The notes under the pieces were generated by a model. That model searched no databases. It had not been told where the DNA came from and saw nothing but the letters and a program-made list of their open reading frames with translations. From Spirochaetota bacterium (lineage in GTDB: Bacteria; Spirochaetota; UBA4802; JAFGDQ01): 42,859 bases of DNA. The position numbers and the translations under genes are program-made. Shown piece after piece: positions 7,124 to 16,474 of this stretch (the first letter of the stretch is position 1; the number at the start of each line of letters is the position of its first letter). The stretch covers positions 1 to 42,859 of the forward strand of contig JAXHTS010000053.1 of assembly GCA_034190085.1 (NCBI GenBank). Reading direction: 5' to 3'.

Positions 7124-8212
7124 CTATCGCTTTATTCTTAATGCTATTATGCCAGTTAACGCGCACAATAAATTTGCCAGCCATGCAGCCATTACAGGAT
7201 CTAATCTACCGGCCTTTCCAAATGCAAGCCCAACCGCAAGTATGCCATAATAGACGAATGAAATAATTATTGATAGAAAGAATGAGAGGACTAAAACCGC
7301 TCTGTGAATATAACTTCCAACAATGCTTCCTACCAGTACCACAATTATTATGGAGAATGGGAAAGCAAACCTCCAGTGAAATTCTACAATGTGCTCTTTA
7401 TAATTATCCCCTGCCCTCTTTTTAGCTTCAATAAATTTTAAGGCATCTGCCATTCGCATCTGCATAAAAGTCTTTGTAGTCTTCAAAAAACTCCCTGGCG
7501 ATTCATTTAGGGCCATGGTATGCGATGCTTTTCTCTCTTCACTAAACTTACCCTCTTTATTAAATCGAATTATCACCACATCACTAAAATTCCATACATT
7601 ATTTTGTCTATCATATTGGCCTATGTTAGCATATAATTGAAATGAAAGAATATTCCATTTATCAAATTTAAATATTACTGGTTTTACCATTATGCCGCTT
7701 TCAGAATCGATGATCTCAATGTAATAAAAAGACTTATCTTCCCCAAGAAAAAACAACTCCGATTGAGTATACATATAATTCAAGTGCTTTCCGGTTAACT
7801 TCTTTATCTTGTTCCTTATCTCATAGGCCCTATAGCTACTGTCAACTGAGACAAATTCAAAGAAAAGAAATGAAAGGATTGATAGCATTAATCCCATTAA
7901 TAAAAGAGGTACAATTAGACGTATAAATCCGATCTTACCGTTATATATTGCTATTGTTTCATTATTTACATTCAGATTGCCAAATACAAATAGACAAGAA
8001 AAAAGGGCTGCAACGGGTAGAACCTGTACTGATATACCTGGAAGCACATTCAAAATATATTGTGCAACAAACCTGAGAGGTACATTTGGATTTGAAAAAT
8101 ATTTGAGATTATCAATGCAAATAGAAATAATATATAGGCCCATCATAATAATAAGAGAGGTTAGGATGGCAATTAGAAACTGCGAGATTAAATACGTATC
8201 TAATTTTTTCAT
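7124..8212 (-). CDS. LptF/LptG (YjgP/YjgQ) family permease
   Basis: The 362-residue protein has the family layout: three N-terminal membrane helices (LISQFLIAILTSLIIMMGLY, ILNVLPGISVQVLPVAALF, IRLIVPLLLMGLM), a large periplasmic beta-rich domain (residues about 120-260), and three C-terminal helices (FPFSIIIVVLVGSIVG and two more). It would be a membrane subunit of the Lpt ABC exporter that lifts lipopolysaccharide out of the inner membrane. I cannot tell LptF from LptG. It begins 12 bases after the PHP gene stop, with an AGGTGGGG site before ATG 8212, so the two are co-transcribed. No LptB ATPase is in the window, though an LptE-like gene lies near 14.5 kb. Confidence 0.85.
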   Translation of the reverse strand: MKKLDTYLISQFLIAILTSLIIMMGLYIISICIDNLKYFSNPNVPLRFVAQYILNVLPGISVQVLPVAALFSCLFVFGNLNVNNETIAIYNGKIGFIRLIVPLLLMGLMLSILSFLFFEFVSVDSSYRAYEIRNKIKKLTGKHLNYMYTQSELFFLGEDKSFYYIEIIDSESGIMVKPVIFKFDKWNILSFQLYANIGQYDRQNNVWNFSDVVIIRFNKEGKFSEERKASHTMALNESPGSFLKTTKTFMQMRMADALKFIEAKKRAGDNYKEHIVEFHWRFAFPFSIIIVVLVGSIVGSYIHRAVLVLSFFLSIIISFVYYGILAVGLAFGKAGRLDPVMAAWLANLLCALTGIIALRIKR

Positions 8213-8224
8213 GCCCCACCTTGG

Positions 8225-9076
8225 TTAATCTCGTTTGTTCTTATATTCTTCTATATCATGCAATAAATCTTCAGGAATATTTCTGTCATTGATATAATAG
8301 CCCATCTCTTCATCCTTATCGCCATGAAAATCGCTTCCCCCAGAAATCAGAAGATCATATTTCCTCGCTATTCTATGAAACTCTCGCACCTCCTCCATAT
8401 TATGCATAGATGAATATACCTCAATCCCCTCAATACCCAATCCCTTATAGCGCTCCATCCTGCACTCGAACTCTATAAAGGATCCAAAATTCAATGAAAT
8501 TGGATGCGCAATAATCGTTATTCCACCAGATTTTCCAATAACCGAAATCGCCTCCTCAAGGGATATCCTTTCACGCTTCACATAACCGGGCTGTCCCCTA
8601 TTCATATAATTTCGAAAGACCTCTCTTATATCCTTACAGTACCCCATCCTAACCATTACTCTTGCAATATGTGGTTTCCCGATAGTACCACCCATTGCCT
8701 CATTCCTCACCTCATCAAAAGCTATCATTATGCCATGATCCCTCAAAATTTCTACTATTCTATTTGCCCTCCATTCCCTAAGTCTCTGAAGTCTATCAAT
8801 TGTATGTAGCAGTTCAGGATTCTTATGATCAATATATAGTCCAAGTAGATGAAATGAACCACCAGAATAATCAATGCTGAATTCTATTCCAGAAATTAAA
8901 TTATAATTTATCATCCTAGCATAATCAACCCCCTCCTTAAGACCATCAACCGTATCATGATCAGTAATAGCTAAAGCAACAATGTTCTTGCTCACTGCAA
9001 GTTCAATCAATTCTTTAGGGGTATATATTCCATCCGAAGCAGTTGTGTGAGTATGTAAATCTATTCCTCTCATCAT
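8225..9076 (-). CDS. PHP domain phosphoesterase (YciV/RNase AM-like)
   Basis: The 283-residue protein starts with IDLHTHTTASDG, the first PHP motif, followed by ALAITDHDTVDG (second metal motif), the ISGIEFSIDY Glu, IIAHPIS and a closing SGGSDFHGDK. All metal ligands of the polymerase-and-histidinol-phosphatase fold are present. Members of this branch act as 5'-3' exoribonucleases or 3',5'-nucleoside bisphosphate phosphatases. AGGA seven bases before ATG 9076 supports the start. It leads the permease gene in an apparent operon, an arrangement with no obvious functional logic. Confidence 0.85.
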   Translation of the reverse strand: MMRGIDLHTHTTASDGIYTPKELIELAVSKNIVALAITDHDTVDGLKEGVDYARMINYNLISGIEFSIDYSGGSFHLLGLYIDHKNPELLHTIDRLQRLREWRANRIVEILRDHGIMIAFDEVRNEAMGGTIGKPHIARVMVRMGYCKDIREVFRNYMNRGQPGYVKRERISLEEAISVIGKSGGITIIAHPISLNFGSFIEFECRMERYKGLGIEGIEVYSSMHNMEEVREFHRIARKYDLLISGGSDFHGDKDEEMGYYINDRNIPEDLLHDIEEYKNKRD

Positions 9077-9383
9077 ATTTCTATCCTATTTCTCAACCAT
9101 ATTTTCCTAACAGATTACCATCAATCTGTAAAGCTAAAATATACATTCTCCTTCATTAGTGATAAAACTCCTCAAGAAGTGGTTGACGACCTGGAAATAA
9201 TTGAAACCTTCACTATATATTATCATATAAAGATATGTATTCAAATAAATTCGTATTTTTAAATAAGATAATTGACTTAAACAAATATATATAATTAGTA
9301 TATCCACAGTTTAATCTTATTAAAGATATAATAAACTCTGCACATTCAATCCATTAAACATCAACATAAATCAGGGGAGAGAG
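9077..9383. other. divergent intergenic region
   Basis: This 307-base AT-rich gap separates divergent genes and should hold promoters for both. TTGACT at 9272-9277 with a TATAAT-like run at 9290-9295 points toward the plus-strand gene, but their spacing is too short for an ideal promoter. Nothing else was seen. Confidence 0.3.
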
Positions 9384-9962
9384 ATGAAGGTTATTCACAT
9401 ATTAAAAAAAATTGAAATGCTGGATCAAGACATCAAGGATCTCAGAAAGCTTGAGAAATCACTAACAAAGAATAAATCATTTACTACACCTATATATATG
9501 TCCATTGAAAAGCAGATTAACATAATACTTGGCAACAGAATTAAGCTACTTGAATTAAAAATTGAGAATCCACCAGAAGATTTATTATTGGAGATTGATG
9601 GAACTGTAGACAAAGAGGAGATTAAACCTATTCAGAAGACTCCTGAGAAGAAAAAGGCCAAGAGAGCAAAGGCAAAAGTGAAGAAAGAGCCAGTATTGGT
9701 GAAGGACGAGATAGAAGAACAAGAAATACCAATGCTATTGCAGGATGATATTGACGAAAAGATTCAGTTACTTGAAAAGGGAAGAGAAAATAATAATACA
9801 ACTATCAAGGTGAAGGGGGAAAAAGAAAAAGTTGAAGATGAGGAGAATATAAAGATTCTTGATGTCGCTTTAGAAAAAGGAACCCTTAACAAGCAGGAGC
9901 TAGAGAAAGAGAAGAAAAGAGTAAAATTTTTTAAAGACAATTTCCCCAGAAGTGAATACTAA
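9384..9962 (+). CDS. hypothetical Lys/Glu-rich, probably coiled-coil protein
   Basis: I do not recognise this 192-residue protein. It has no signal peptide or membrane helix. Residues 1-75 look helical with heptad-like hydrophobics (HILKKIEMLDQDIKDLRKLE). Residues about 80-115 are strongly basic (EKKKAKRAKAKVKKEP) and the rest is acidic and low in complexity (Glu, Lys, Asp). It could be a nucleic-acid-binding or scaffold protein. A GGGGAGAG site precedes ATG 9384. Its stop overlaps the stop of the convergent cyclase gene by a few bases, so the two transcripts overlap tail to tail. Confidence 0.65.
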   Translation: MKVIHILKKIEMLDQDIKDLRKLEKSLTKNKSFTTPIYMSIEKQINIILGNRIKLLELKIENPPEDLLLEIDGTVDKEEIKPIQKTPEKKKAKRAKAKVKKEPVLVKDEIEEQEIPMLLQDDIDEKIQLLEKGRENNNTTIKVKGEKEKVEDEENIKILDVALEKGTLNKQELEKEKKRVKFFKDNFPRSEY

Positions 9963-12703
9963 TTCTTTCTCATCGCCTTTTCAATCAACAATTCAAGTTT
10001 ATACTTCTCAAGGAAATAGAGTGTGCTTCCCAGTACCGCTTCCTCCTTACGCAAATCGGTAAATACTAAATCCCTAATTATATTTACATGAATAGCATTA
10101 TCTCTCAACTCATTTAGCATGCCTGACAAGCTATGAAAATTGCCAGCAGCAATAAAATCAGATGAGACATCACCAGGTCCTACGATGTTATATAAGGTCT
10201 CCTTACCTTTATGTTTGGAGATTGAAGCGACCAATGTGCTCCTAGTGTTATATTTTAACAGATGTTGTCCCTGAAGGAAATTACTCTCATCAATTATAGA
10301 TAGTTTACCAAATCTATCGGTCCTCAGGCAATATACATTGACCATATCTGTCTTCAGATTGGAAAACATACTCACTTGTTTAACGCGCTTAATTATGTTA
10401 AGGCAAAAGCCATATAGAAAGACCAAAAATTCATCCTTTGCCTTCAGTGGATAGAAATAAACGAAGATATTCCCACTCTCATTAATGATATATGCAAAAA
10501 CAAAATCACCCCTCTCTTCATAAGCGATGGATATTGAATCCCTTTGAAACAAGTCATAATACCTGTTAAGGGCACTCAGTAGGCTCTCATCGCCATAAAA
10601 TTTATAAACGATCTCCCTTTTAGGCCTTAAAGTGAGCGTAGATATTAGACTGATAATATTCGGATATATAGCCTCATCAATCTTTTCCCCATCCCTTGTT
10701 ATTACAATATATTTACCATTCATATTGGTTACATATCTGGCGGCAGTATTTATCTTTTTTTCAACTATAAAAGAATAGGCCTCTTTAAACATATTAGTGA
10801 TTCTCTTATATAACTTCTTGTGTGGTTCAGGTGTATTTATGGCGCAATAATCATCAAAACCCCTCTTTAATTTAAGCCCATCCCTTAAAATCATAAAGAG
10901 AATCTTTGATAAGACCTCATCAGAATAATATTCCTTTAAAAATGATTCTCCCCAGCTTGTATGATAGAGATAATGTATTGTCTTAATAGAATCACCCACC
11001 TCATTATCATAATTTATTATGATAAAATTCAATAGGTTGAATGCAGGGTTGAAAAAATATTCATTCTTTAAATAAATACGTTCCCCAGTGAAAAAAAGGG
11101 ACATCTGATTTAATAGTTCCATTATTCGGGATTGGTCTATTCTACTATACCCAGATTGGATGTTCAGTCTAGTGAAAAGATGATCATATATCTGATTTAG
11201 AACTGTCCATACCAGCAACCTCAATATACTCTTCTCAGTCCTTATTGTTGTTGATACGAAGGTATCCTCTTCACTCGTATTTCTCTTATACAACCTCCAT
11301 TCACTCTCATTAAGGCCCTTATTAACCGGCTCCACATAGAGTATCGCTTCAAAGGGTGTATCCTTGAAAGTAATAAATTGCTCTATCTTATCCTTCTCAC
11401 GGGAAAAATGGGTCTTTATTTTTCTACTAAGGAGCATAAAATCAGTTTCGGAAATCTTTTTTGCTAAATTGAGCGAAGGTAACTGCATAGAAATCCTCTG
11501 ATAACTTAACAGCATAAACCTCTTAACCAGATCCCAAAACTTCATTATTTTATTAAAATCCCAATTATCGAAGTTATCAAGTTCTTGAATGACATTATCA
11601 TCCCATCCCCATTCCTTAACATAGCGGAACATAACTTCCACTTTATATGGAATACTCTTCTTCGCCTTTACACCCATATATTTGGATAATTGAGGAGCTA
11701 TCTTCAAATAGAGATTTTGCTTTAGTATATTAAGTAAAGTTTTATCCTCCATTGATGAATTATAGTAATCATATACCTCTTGAAACATCAGCAGATAAGA
11801 ATCGAGAATAGTATCATTCAGTTGTTCTCTCTGAATATTTATTTTCACTCTCTGACTCAATAGTGGTGAGTCATCACTTCCAAAAAGATATTTTTCCAAT
11901 ACACCGATCTTTATAATTGACTTAAAGGGATTCCCAAGAGATTTGATAATTTGAAAGAGTGCAGCGCCAAGAAAATCCTCTCTGGAAATCTCATATAGAT
12001 TTCCCAAATCAATAAAATCCTTCTGTCTCTTTTCTTCAGGCAACCTTTGATATAATTTCTCATATTCATCATCCCTAACAAAACGAGGTATTACCCACCA
12101 GAATGGGACCTTCCCTGTGATTATAATTGAACTTCTGAAGAATTCATCCTTTAATACAGCTCCAGTAGTTGAACCGAATGCCTCTTCAGTATCCTCTGCA
12201 AATATATTCTGTTTGATATTCTCTACATCGTTTATGAATAGATGTACCGATGCATCTATCTCAGTAGCAATCCATTTTTGTATTGCCTCCACCTTTTCCC
12301 TGAATCTCTCAAGCGATTCCTTTGAAACATTTCTGCTATTAATGCATATCCAATAATCAAAATCCGACTTTTTATTATATGCAATTGTTCCAATGCTCCC
12401 CATTACAGCCACCATCTCAATAAAGGGTTGATCCTTATTGATTTCAAACTTGACCACTGGGAACTTAGAACGAATAAACCTCTTTGTATCCTCATCAACC
12501 TCATAATTTACAATTCCAAAAGGAGTTTCCCCCTCTACATATCCAGGCAATTTCTTATTGTTTAAGCTTAACAAAAACGGAATGGAATTTATTATCCTCT
12601 TGGTGTTAAGGTTTGTTAGAAGCTGCTGAAAACGCTGAAATTTGATCTCATTAAAAAAGAGATATTTTTGTTTATTATTCTCTATTAGCTCAAGAAACTC
12701 CAT
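9959..12703 (-). CDS. class I (CyaA-type) adenylate cyclase family protein
   Basis: The 914-residue protein matches enterobacterial-type class I cyclases in its N-terminal catalytic half. MGSIGTIAYNKKSDFDYW contains the nucleotidyltransferase Gly-Ser (102-103) and Asp114-x-Asp116 metal ligands. It is followed by a Trp-rich WIATEIDASVHLF strand, a GSTTGAVLKDEFFRS block and GKVPFWWVIP. These correspond to the GS-DLD, EFYR and WWxxP blocks of E. coli CyaA. The protein is somewhat longer than the roughly 850 residues of CyaA, and its C-terminal half is divergent. It should make cAMP in the cytoplasm. No cAMP receptor, PTS component or phosphodiesterase is nearby. The catalytic residues are intact, so activity is likely but unproven. 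Confidence 0.85.
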   Translation of the reverse strand: MEFLELIENNKQKYLFFNEIKFQRFQQLLTNLNTKRIINSIPFLLSLNNKKLPGYVEGETPFGIVNYEVDEDTKRFIRSKFPVVKFEINKDQPFIEMVAVMGSIGTIAYNKKSDFDYWICINSRNVSKESLERFREKVEAIQKWIATEIDASVHLFINDVENIKQNIFAEDTEEAFGSTTGAVLKDEFFRSSIIITGKVPFWWVIPRFVRDDEYEKLYQRLPEEKRQKDFIDLGNLYEISREDFLGAALFQIIKSLGNPFKSIIKIGVLEKYLFGSDDSPLLSQRVKINIQREQLNDTILDSYLLMFQEVYDYYNSSMEDKTLLNILKQNLYLKIAPQLSKYMGVKAKKSIPYKVEVMFRYVKEWGWDDNVIQELDNFDNWDFNKIMKFWDLVKRFMLLSYQRISMQLPSLNLAKKISETDFMLLSRKIKTHFSREKDKIEQFITFKDTPFEAILYVEPVNKGLNESEWRLYKRNTSEEDTFVSTTIRTEKSILRLLVWTVLNQIYDHLFTRLNIQSGYSRIDQSRIMELLNQMSLFFTGERIYLKNEYFFNPAFNLLNFIIINYDNEVGDSIKTIHYLYHTSWGESFLKEYYSDEVLSKILFMILRDGLKLKRGFDDYCAINTPEPHKKLYKRITNMFKEAYSFIVEKKINTAARYVTNMNGKYIVITRDGEKIDEAIYPNIISLISTLTLRPKREIVYKFYGDESLLSALNRYYDLFQRDSISIAYEERGDFVFAYIINESGNIFVYFYPLKAKDEFLVFLYGFCLNIIKRVKQVSMFSNLKTDMVNVYCLRTDRFGKLSIIDESNFLQGQHLLKYNTRSTLVASISKHKGKETLYNIVGPGDVSSDFIAAGNFHSLSGMLNELRDNAIHVNIIRDLVFTDLRKEEAVLGSTLYFLEKYKLELLIEKAMRKN

Positions 12704-13165
12704 ATTAATCTACTTTTACTTAAATTATCTTTTTCTGGATCATTATAACATTAAAAGGATTATTATAATGGCCTTGTTGGTTTTTCAGTATTCTCATGCC
12801 CTTAGATAATATAATTCTTCATCAAAGATGATAGCATGATCTCTCATCATCAATTACTTCAACAAAGAAACAATATTACTTACATTAAATACACATTTTC
12901 ATCCTTATTCAAGTAAAAAATCCTTTTCTATTATTTTGAATTGGGGATTCAATAACCCTTGGAAAGATCAAGGAGACTGAACCTCTACTAATTCAGGATG
13001 CATTTTTTCTTCAAAAATTTTCTTAGTATTAGCTGAAGACCTATCATTAACTAAATAATCAATGATTAGTTTTTGAATTAAGGCAGCTTCGTATTTGGGG
13101 ACAGATTAATGGAAGCAATAAACTTTTGATCACTGAGGAGATCCACAATTATTCAATTTTTTATA
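12704..13165. other. 462-base intergenic region
   Basis: The gap separates the cyclase start from the holA stop, both on the minus strand, so it should hold the cyclase promoter and the holA transcript end. It includes a possible gene remnant at 12968-13099, listed separately. No clear terminator was found. Confidence 0.4.
12968..13099 (-). pseudogene. possible remnant of a small coding region
   Basis: On the minus strand an open stretch of about 43 codons ends at TGA (12968-12970). It reads like real protein: a helix with ALIQKLIIDYL, then RSSANTKKIFEEKMHPELVE before the stop. There is no start codon with a ribosome site upstream, and the frame is closed just above. It may be the tail of a lost gene. 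I cannot name a family, and chance remains possible. Confidence 0.25.
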
Positions 13166-14200
13166 TTAAACACTAATGATAGTTTTATAGAAAAGAATAT
13201 CAGTTACAAGTTCAAATATTGGATTTGAGAGCATACTCCTTGAATAGTTTTCACTCTTAATACGATAGTCTGATCTAAATATTAAAGTAAATATCCTGGA
13301 GATATCATCAGGCGTATTCCTTTGTACATATTCCAGAAAATTGGCCCTGCTTCTGGGAATGATGCCAAGCTTGTCTATAATTTTTTTTTCCTCAAGTCCC
13401 TCCTTGAGGAGAAAATGATATCTCTCAATCCTCTCAACCTCTCGTGAAATCATTCTCAGAATTACTAACTCATGAACACCATCTTCAATTAGTTTTTTTA
13501 ATAAATTGAACGCCCTCTTCTCTTTTTTAAAAAGGGCGTCAATAAAATCAAAAATTGAGATATCCTTCTCATCATTGATAAAAGATCTTATAAAACTTAA
13601 TGTTATATGATCTTTCTCACCAGAATATATTATCTTTTCAATAGCCTCGTCAATCTTCTTAATATCCCTGCCTACAAGTTCAATCAATAGATGAGTTGCA
13701 CCATCCTCTATATTCAGGCCATGTTCCCTTAAGGATTTAGCAATATAGCCATATAGATTATTCTCAAAATGCTTCCAGAAATGAAAAACCTTTACATCAC
13801 CCATTAATTCCCTATTTAACAATTCCGGCAACCTGTTCTCTGAACTAGTCATAATCAATATATTTGAATCAGGCAGATTATTCAGCAAATCCATCATAAG
13901 AGTTTTATTATATTTAGTTGAATTAAGATGCTGAATGCCAAACATTATGCATATATTCATATTAGAAAATACTGATTGAGAGAGCGCATGCTCAATTGCT
14001 TCAATAAACTCGCCATTCTCTATATGATATCTTCCTACAGAATAATTACCCTCCTCCTTATCTAAAAAAACCATATCGATAATCCTATTTATTATTTTCT
14101 CCTTTTCTCCCTCCTCTTCACCAATAAATAAATATATTTTTTCAATTTTATTCTTGTCTAAATCCCTATTTAGCTCTCTTGATGTAGGAAACTTGGCCAT
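13166..14200 (-). CDS. holA: DNA polymerase III delta subunit
   Basis: Delta opens the sliding clamp in the clamp-loader complex. The 344-residue length fits. The sequence has the family layout: IYLFIGEEEGEKEKIINRI at the N-terminus in place of a true Walker loop, then NICIMFGIQHL, NILIMTSSENRLPELL, LLIELVGRDIKKIDEAIEKI and a helical collar domain with ISIFDFIDALFKKEKR. Longer starts are possible to 14227. I chose ATG 14200 because GAGGG lies about eight bases upstream, inside the end of the LptE-like gene. The overlap region implies translational coupling of the two. Pairing of lptE-like and holA genes is a common bacterial arrangement and supports both calls. Confidence 0.88.
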   Translation of the reverse strand: MAKFPTSRELNRDLDKNKIEKIYLFIGEEEGEKEKIINRIIDMVFLDKEEGNYSVGRYHIENGEFIEAIEHALSQSVFSNMNICIMFGIQHLNSTKYNKTLMMDLLNNLPDSNILIMTSSENRLPELLNRELMGDVKVFHFWKHFENNLYGYIAKSLREHGLNIEDGATHLLIELVGRDIKKIDEAIEKIIYSGEKDHITLSFIRSFINDEKDISIFDFIDALFKKEKRAFNLLKKLIEDGVHELVILRMISREVERIERYHFLLKEGLEEKKIIDKLGIIPRSRANFLEYVQRNTPDDISRIFTLIFRSDYRIKSENYSRSMLSNPIFELVTDILFYKTIISV

Positions 14201-14210
14201 ATTCATACCC

Positions 14211-14852
14211 TCAATTCCCTTTTTCAACAGGGGTCATTAATTTAGTATACCATCCTGAAATAGTCTTTACAGATATCCTTCTTGAGAGATTGTCAATGAC
14301 ACTATCCTGAACGTGAACAATTGATTCAACAGGGGGTATTAAATCGGAATAGACCTTGAAGGATTGGATCTCTCTCTCAAAGAATATTTCCCTAGCCTTT
14401 CTCAAATCCAATAATCTTATCGCCGCCACAATCCTTAATCGCTTTCTAATCGGCTCACCGAAATTTCCATACTGAATGGGCTGTATACGATAATGGACGA
14501 TTCTCCCTATAAGTCTGATATCTGCATCATTATTATCTGCAACAACTGCTAATCTTCCATCCATACTGATCATTTCCCTTACCTTCAATGTCAACCTTTC
14601 CGAAATCGAGGGCTCATCTGTATAATTATAAAAAAAAGGAATGATTATTCTATTAGCGCTTCTGGGGACTACTGGTTCTCCATTGATACTCTTTAACACA
14701 CTGCCGAGGGTAGAATCTTCCTTCTGATTATTGGAGACGCATCCGATAATTAAAACAAAACTGAACAATAAAACCATTAAATTTCCACTTAATATTCCTT
14801 GATTGATGTACATGAAGAAATGAGGTTGATATGATAACATCAATACTCTCAT
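14211..14852 (-). CDS. LptE-like outer-membrane lipoprotein
   Basis: The 213-residue protein has a hydrophobic signal segment (MVLLFSFVLIIGC) ending in a lipobox Cys near residue 38 of this start. The mature part has the LptE pattern: a strand with IIIPFFYNYT, a helix ERLTLKVREMISMDGRLAVV, DADIRLIGRIVHYRI and further paired strands. LptE plugs LptD and helps place lipopolysaccharide in the outer membrane. GTG 14864 is a possible longer start; ATG 14852 has AGGAG eleven bases upstream. It sits directly before holA, as in many diderms. Sequence conservation of LptE is low, so the call leans on signal, size and neighbourhood. Confidence 0.7.
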   Translation of the reverse strand: MRVLMLSYQPHFFMYINQGILSGNLMVLLFSFVLIIGCVSNNQKEDSTLGSVLKSINGEPVVPRSANRIIIPFFYNYTDEPSISERLTLKVREMISMDGRLAVVADNNDADIRLIGRIVHYRIQPIQYGNFGEPIRKRLRIVAAIRLLDLRKAREIFFEREIQSFKVYSDLIPPVESIVHVQDSVIDNLSRRISVKTISGWYTKLMTPVEKGN

Positions 14853-15244
14853 CTTTAAATCCACTCCTATTAAATATTACATTTTATTTTATTAAAACTA
14901 ATTATCCTCCGATACTAAAGATAGATCATTTACACTCCCACTGGTCTTCCTTGAATTCCAGGATTCCAATAATACTTTTATTGAATGGAATGACCAATAT
15001 AACAAACGGGATTTTTACTATCCCGTTTGCTTATTAATAGTTTCGAATTATTAATACTCAATTTTACGATCCAATACTAAATTAAATTACAAATTCTTTA
15101 TACTTTTTGGAAGGAAGAGAGGTGGCATCCCTGCTTATTTAATAGTAAAAATACTTCCTTACTATCTCTTCTTGTCAAAGTTGAAAAAATATACATTCAT
15201 TAACATACCGGGCGTCGTATAGCAGAGATAGGATTAATCTACTT
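14853..15244. other. intergenic region upstream of the LptE-like gene
   Basis: The roughly 390-base gap lies between two minus-strand lipoprotein genes. It contains a clear hairpin at 15003-15029, listed separately, and the presumed promoter of the lptE-holA pair. No other structure was found. Confidence 0.4.
15003..15029 (-). terminator. 10-bp hairpin, probable terminator
   Basis: CAAACGGGAT at 15003-15012 pairs perfectly with ATCCCGTTTG at 15020-15029 around a seven-base loop. On the minus strand it is followed by TTATATT, moderately U-rich. It lies about 215 bases beyond the stop of the lipoprotein gene at 15245, so it may end that transcript. Confidence 0.55.
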
Positions 15245-16024
15245 TTATCTAATCTCTCCCAAATACTTTAGTACTGGATATTTCGATCTGTAAACTGTAA
15301 CAGGGGTATAAACAAAATCCAGCTTTTTATTCGTCCCAATTATACTCCCTATCCTCTTCCCCTTATTTTCTGGAACAATTAGGTATAAACTATATCTACC
15401 GCTCTTTGTCTTTAGTAGAAGAAGCTTTCTGTCTCTCTCAACATACGATCTCAATTCACTCGGAACTTTTGTAAATTTAACTGGATAGAGAGAACCCCTA
15501 AATTTTTCATCCCTCAATGTAGCATACTCCTCAATTAGAAGTTTAAAGGTAGCTCTAGGAAGATTTTCAGCATCCGGTTGGATATCTTCTACAGTCTGAG
15601 ATTCCTCTTCCTCTACACTTTCAAAAAAATCCCTCTCTGGTTCTATTTTACTTACAATATCAACCTTCTTTTCTTCAATCATTTGTTTCTCAGCCTTGGT
15701 TCGCAAAACCAAAAAACTCTGCAATAAAAAACCCCCGCCTATTTTGTTTAATTCATTCTCATCGGTAATTCCCTTAGGCATTATAGCATCACCGCCATTA
15801 TCTCGAGCAATACTCTTTGCTTTTCGAATCCTACTTTCAAGAGATGATTCCCCGATCTCGACTACTCCGATAACCTCATATTTCCCCTGATCGCCCCAGA
15901 CAACAACCTTAACCTCCTCACCTCTAGGTAGAGAGGGGTACACACTGCCAGTTCGAACAAATTTTGCAGTAGAACAAGCAAATAAAGAAACCAATAAAAT
16001 TAAAACAGCATATCTGAACCTCAT
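15245..16024 (-). CDS. hypothetical lipoprotein with GYD/YbjQ-like N-terminal segment
   Basis: This 259-residue protein starts MRFRYAVLILLVSLFACST, a lipoprotein signal with the Cys near residue 17. An AAGGAG site lies seven bases before ATG 16024, so I reject the longer start at 16063. Residues about 35-110 contain VKVVVWGDQGKYEVIGVVEIGE and ARDNGGDAIMPKG. That pattern, a secretory protein with a strand, then a helix with Ala and Gly-Gly-Asp-Ala, recalls small lipoproteins that handle envelope stress, but I cannot name a family. A charged linker rich in Glu follows (EEEESQTVEDI). The C-terminal part is basic with alternating strands. Its function is unknown. Confidence 0.7.
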   Translation of the reverse strand: MRFRYAVLILLVSLFACSTAKFVRTGSVYPSLPRGEEVKVVVWGDQGKYEVIGVVEIGESSLESRIRKAKSIARDNGGDAIMPKGITDENELNKIGGGFLLQSFLVLRTKAEKQMIEEKKVDIVSKIEPERDFFESVEEEESQTVEDIQPDAENLPRATFKLLIEEYATLRDEKFRGSLYPVKFTKVPSELRSYVERDRKLLLLKTKSGRYSLYLIVPENKGKRIGSIIGTNKKLDFVYTPVTVYRSKYPVLKYLGEIR

Positions 16025-16063
16025 ATTTTTACTCCTTATGATAATATAACCACCACTTATCAT

Positions 16064-16474
16064 TATACTCCAACTTAAAAAATTGCCCCCAAATAAAATG
16101 AGACCCAGATGAATAGTGGTATAGAAAAAATGATATCTACCCGCTTTATCGAATCGCTATGCTTTTAAACAAATTATATCCATTCTATCAATTATATTAT
16201 AAAAATAAGTATCCAAAATCAAATGTTATATTCTTGAATAAGTAAAGTTCTAAAACTATGGCAGTTTAGTCTAACATTAAGAATCAATTAGTCAATATAA
16301 AATAGTAACACTACCCAAAAAATACTATCAGTATACTATTTTAATTGCAGTAATGATGGATTAGATATTATGATGATTGAAATTCTTTTAATTAAATGCA
16401 TATTCCAATTATAAGAGACATCATTATCCTTGAATAGGTTAAAATTTTCTCTATAATCATTTACAGGCAGGTGT
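16064..16474. other. divergent intergenic region, 411 bases
   Basis: The gap is very AT-rich and separates divergent genes. It should hold two promoters, but no convincing -35/-10 pair stands out. No reading frame, hairpin or repeat worth naming was found. Confidence 0.35.
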
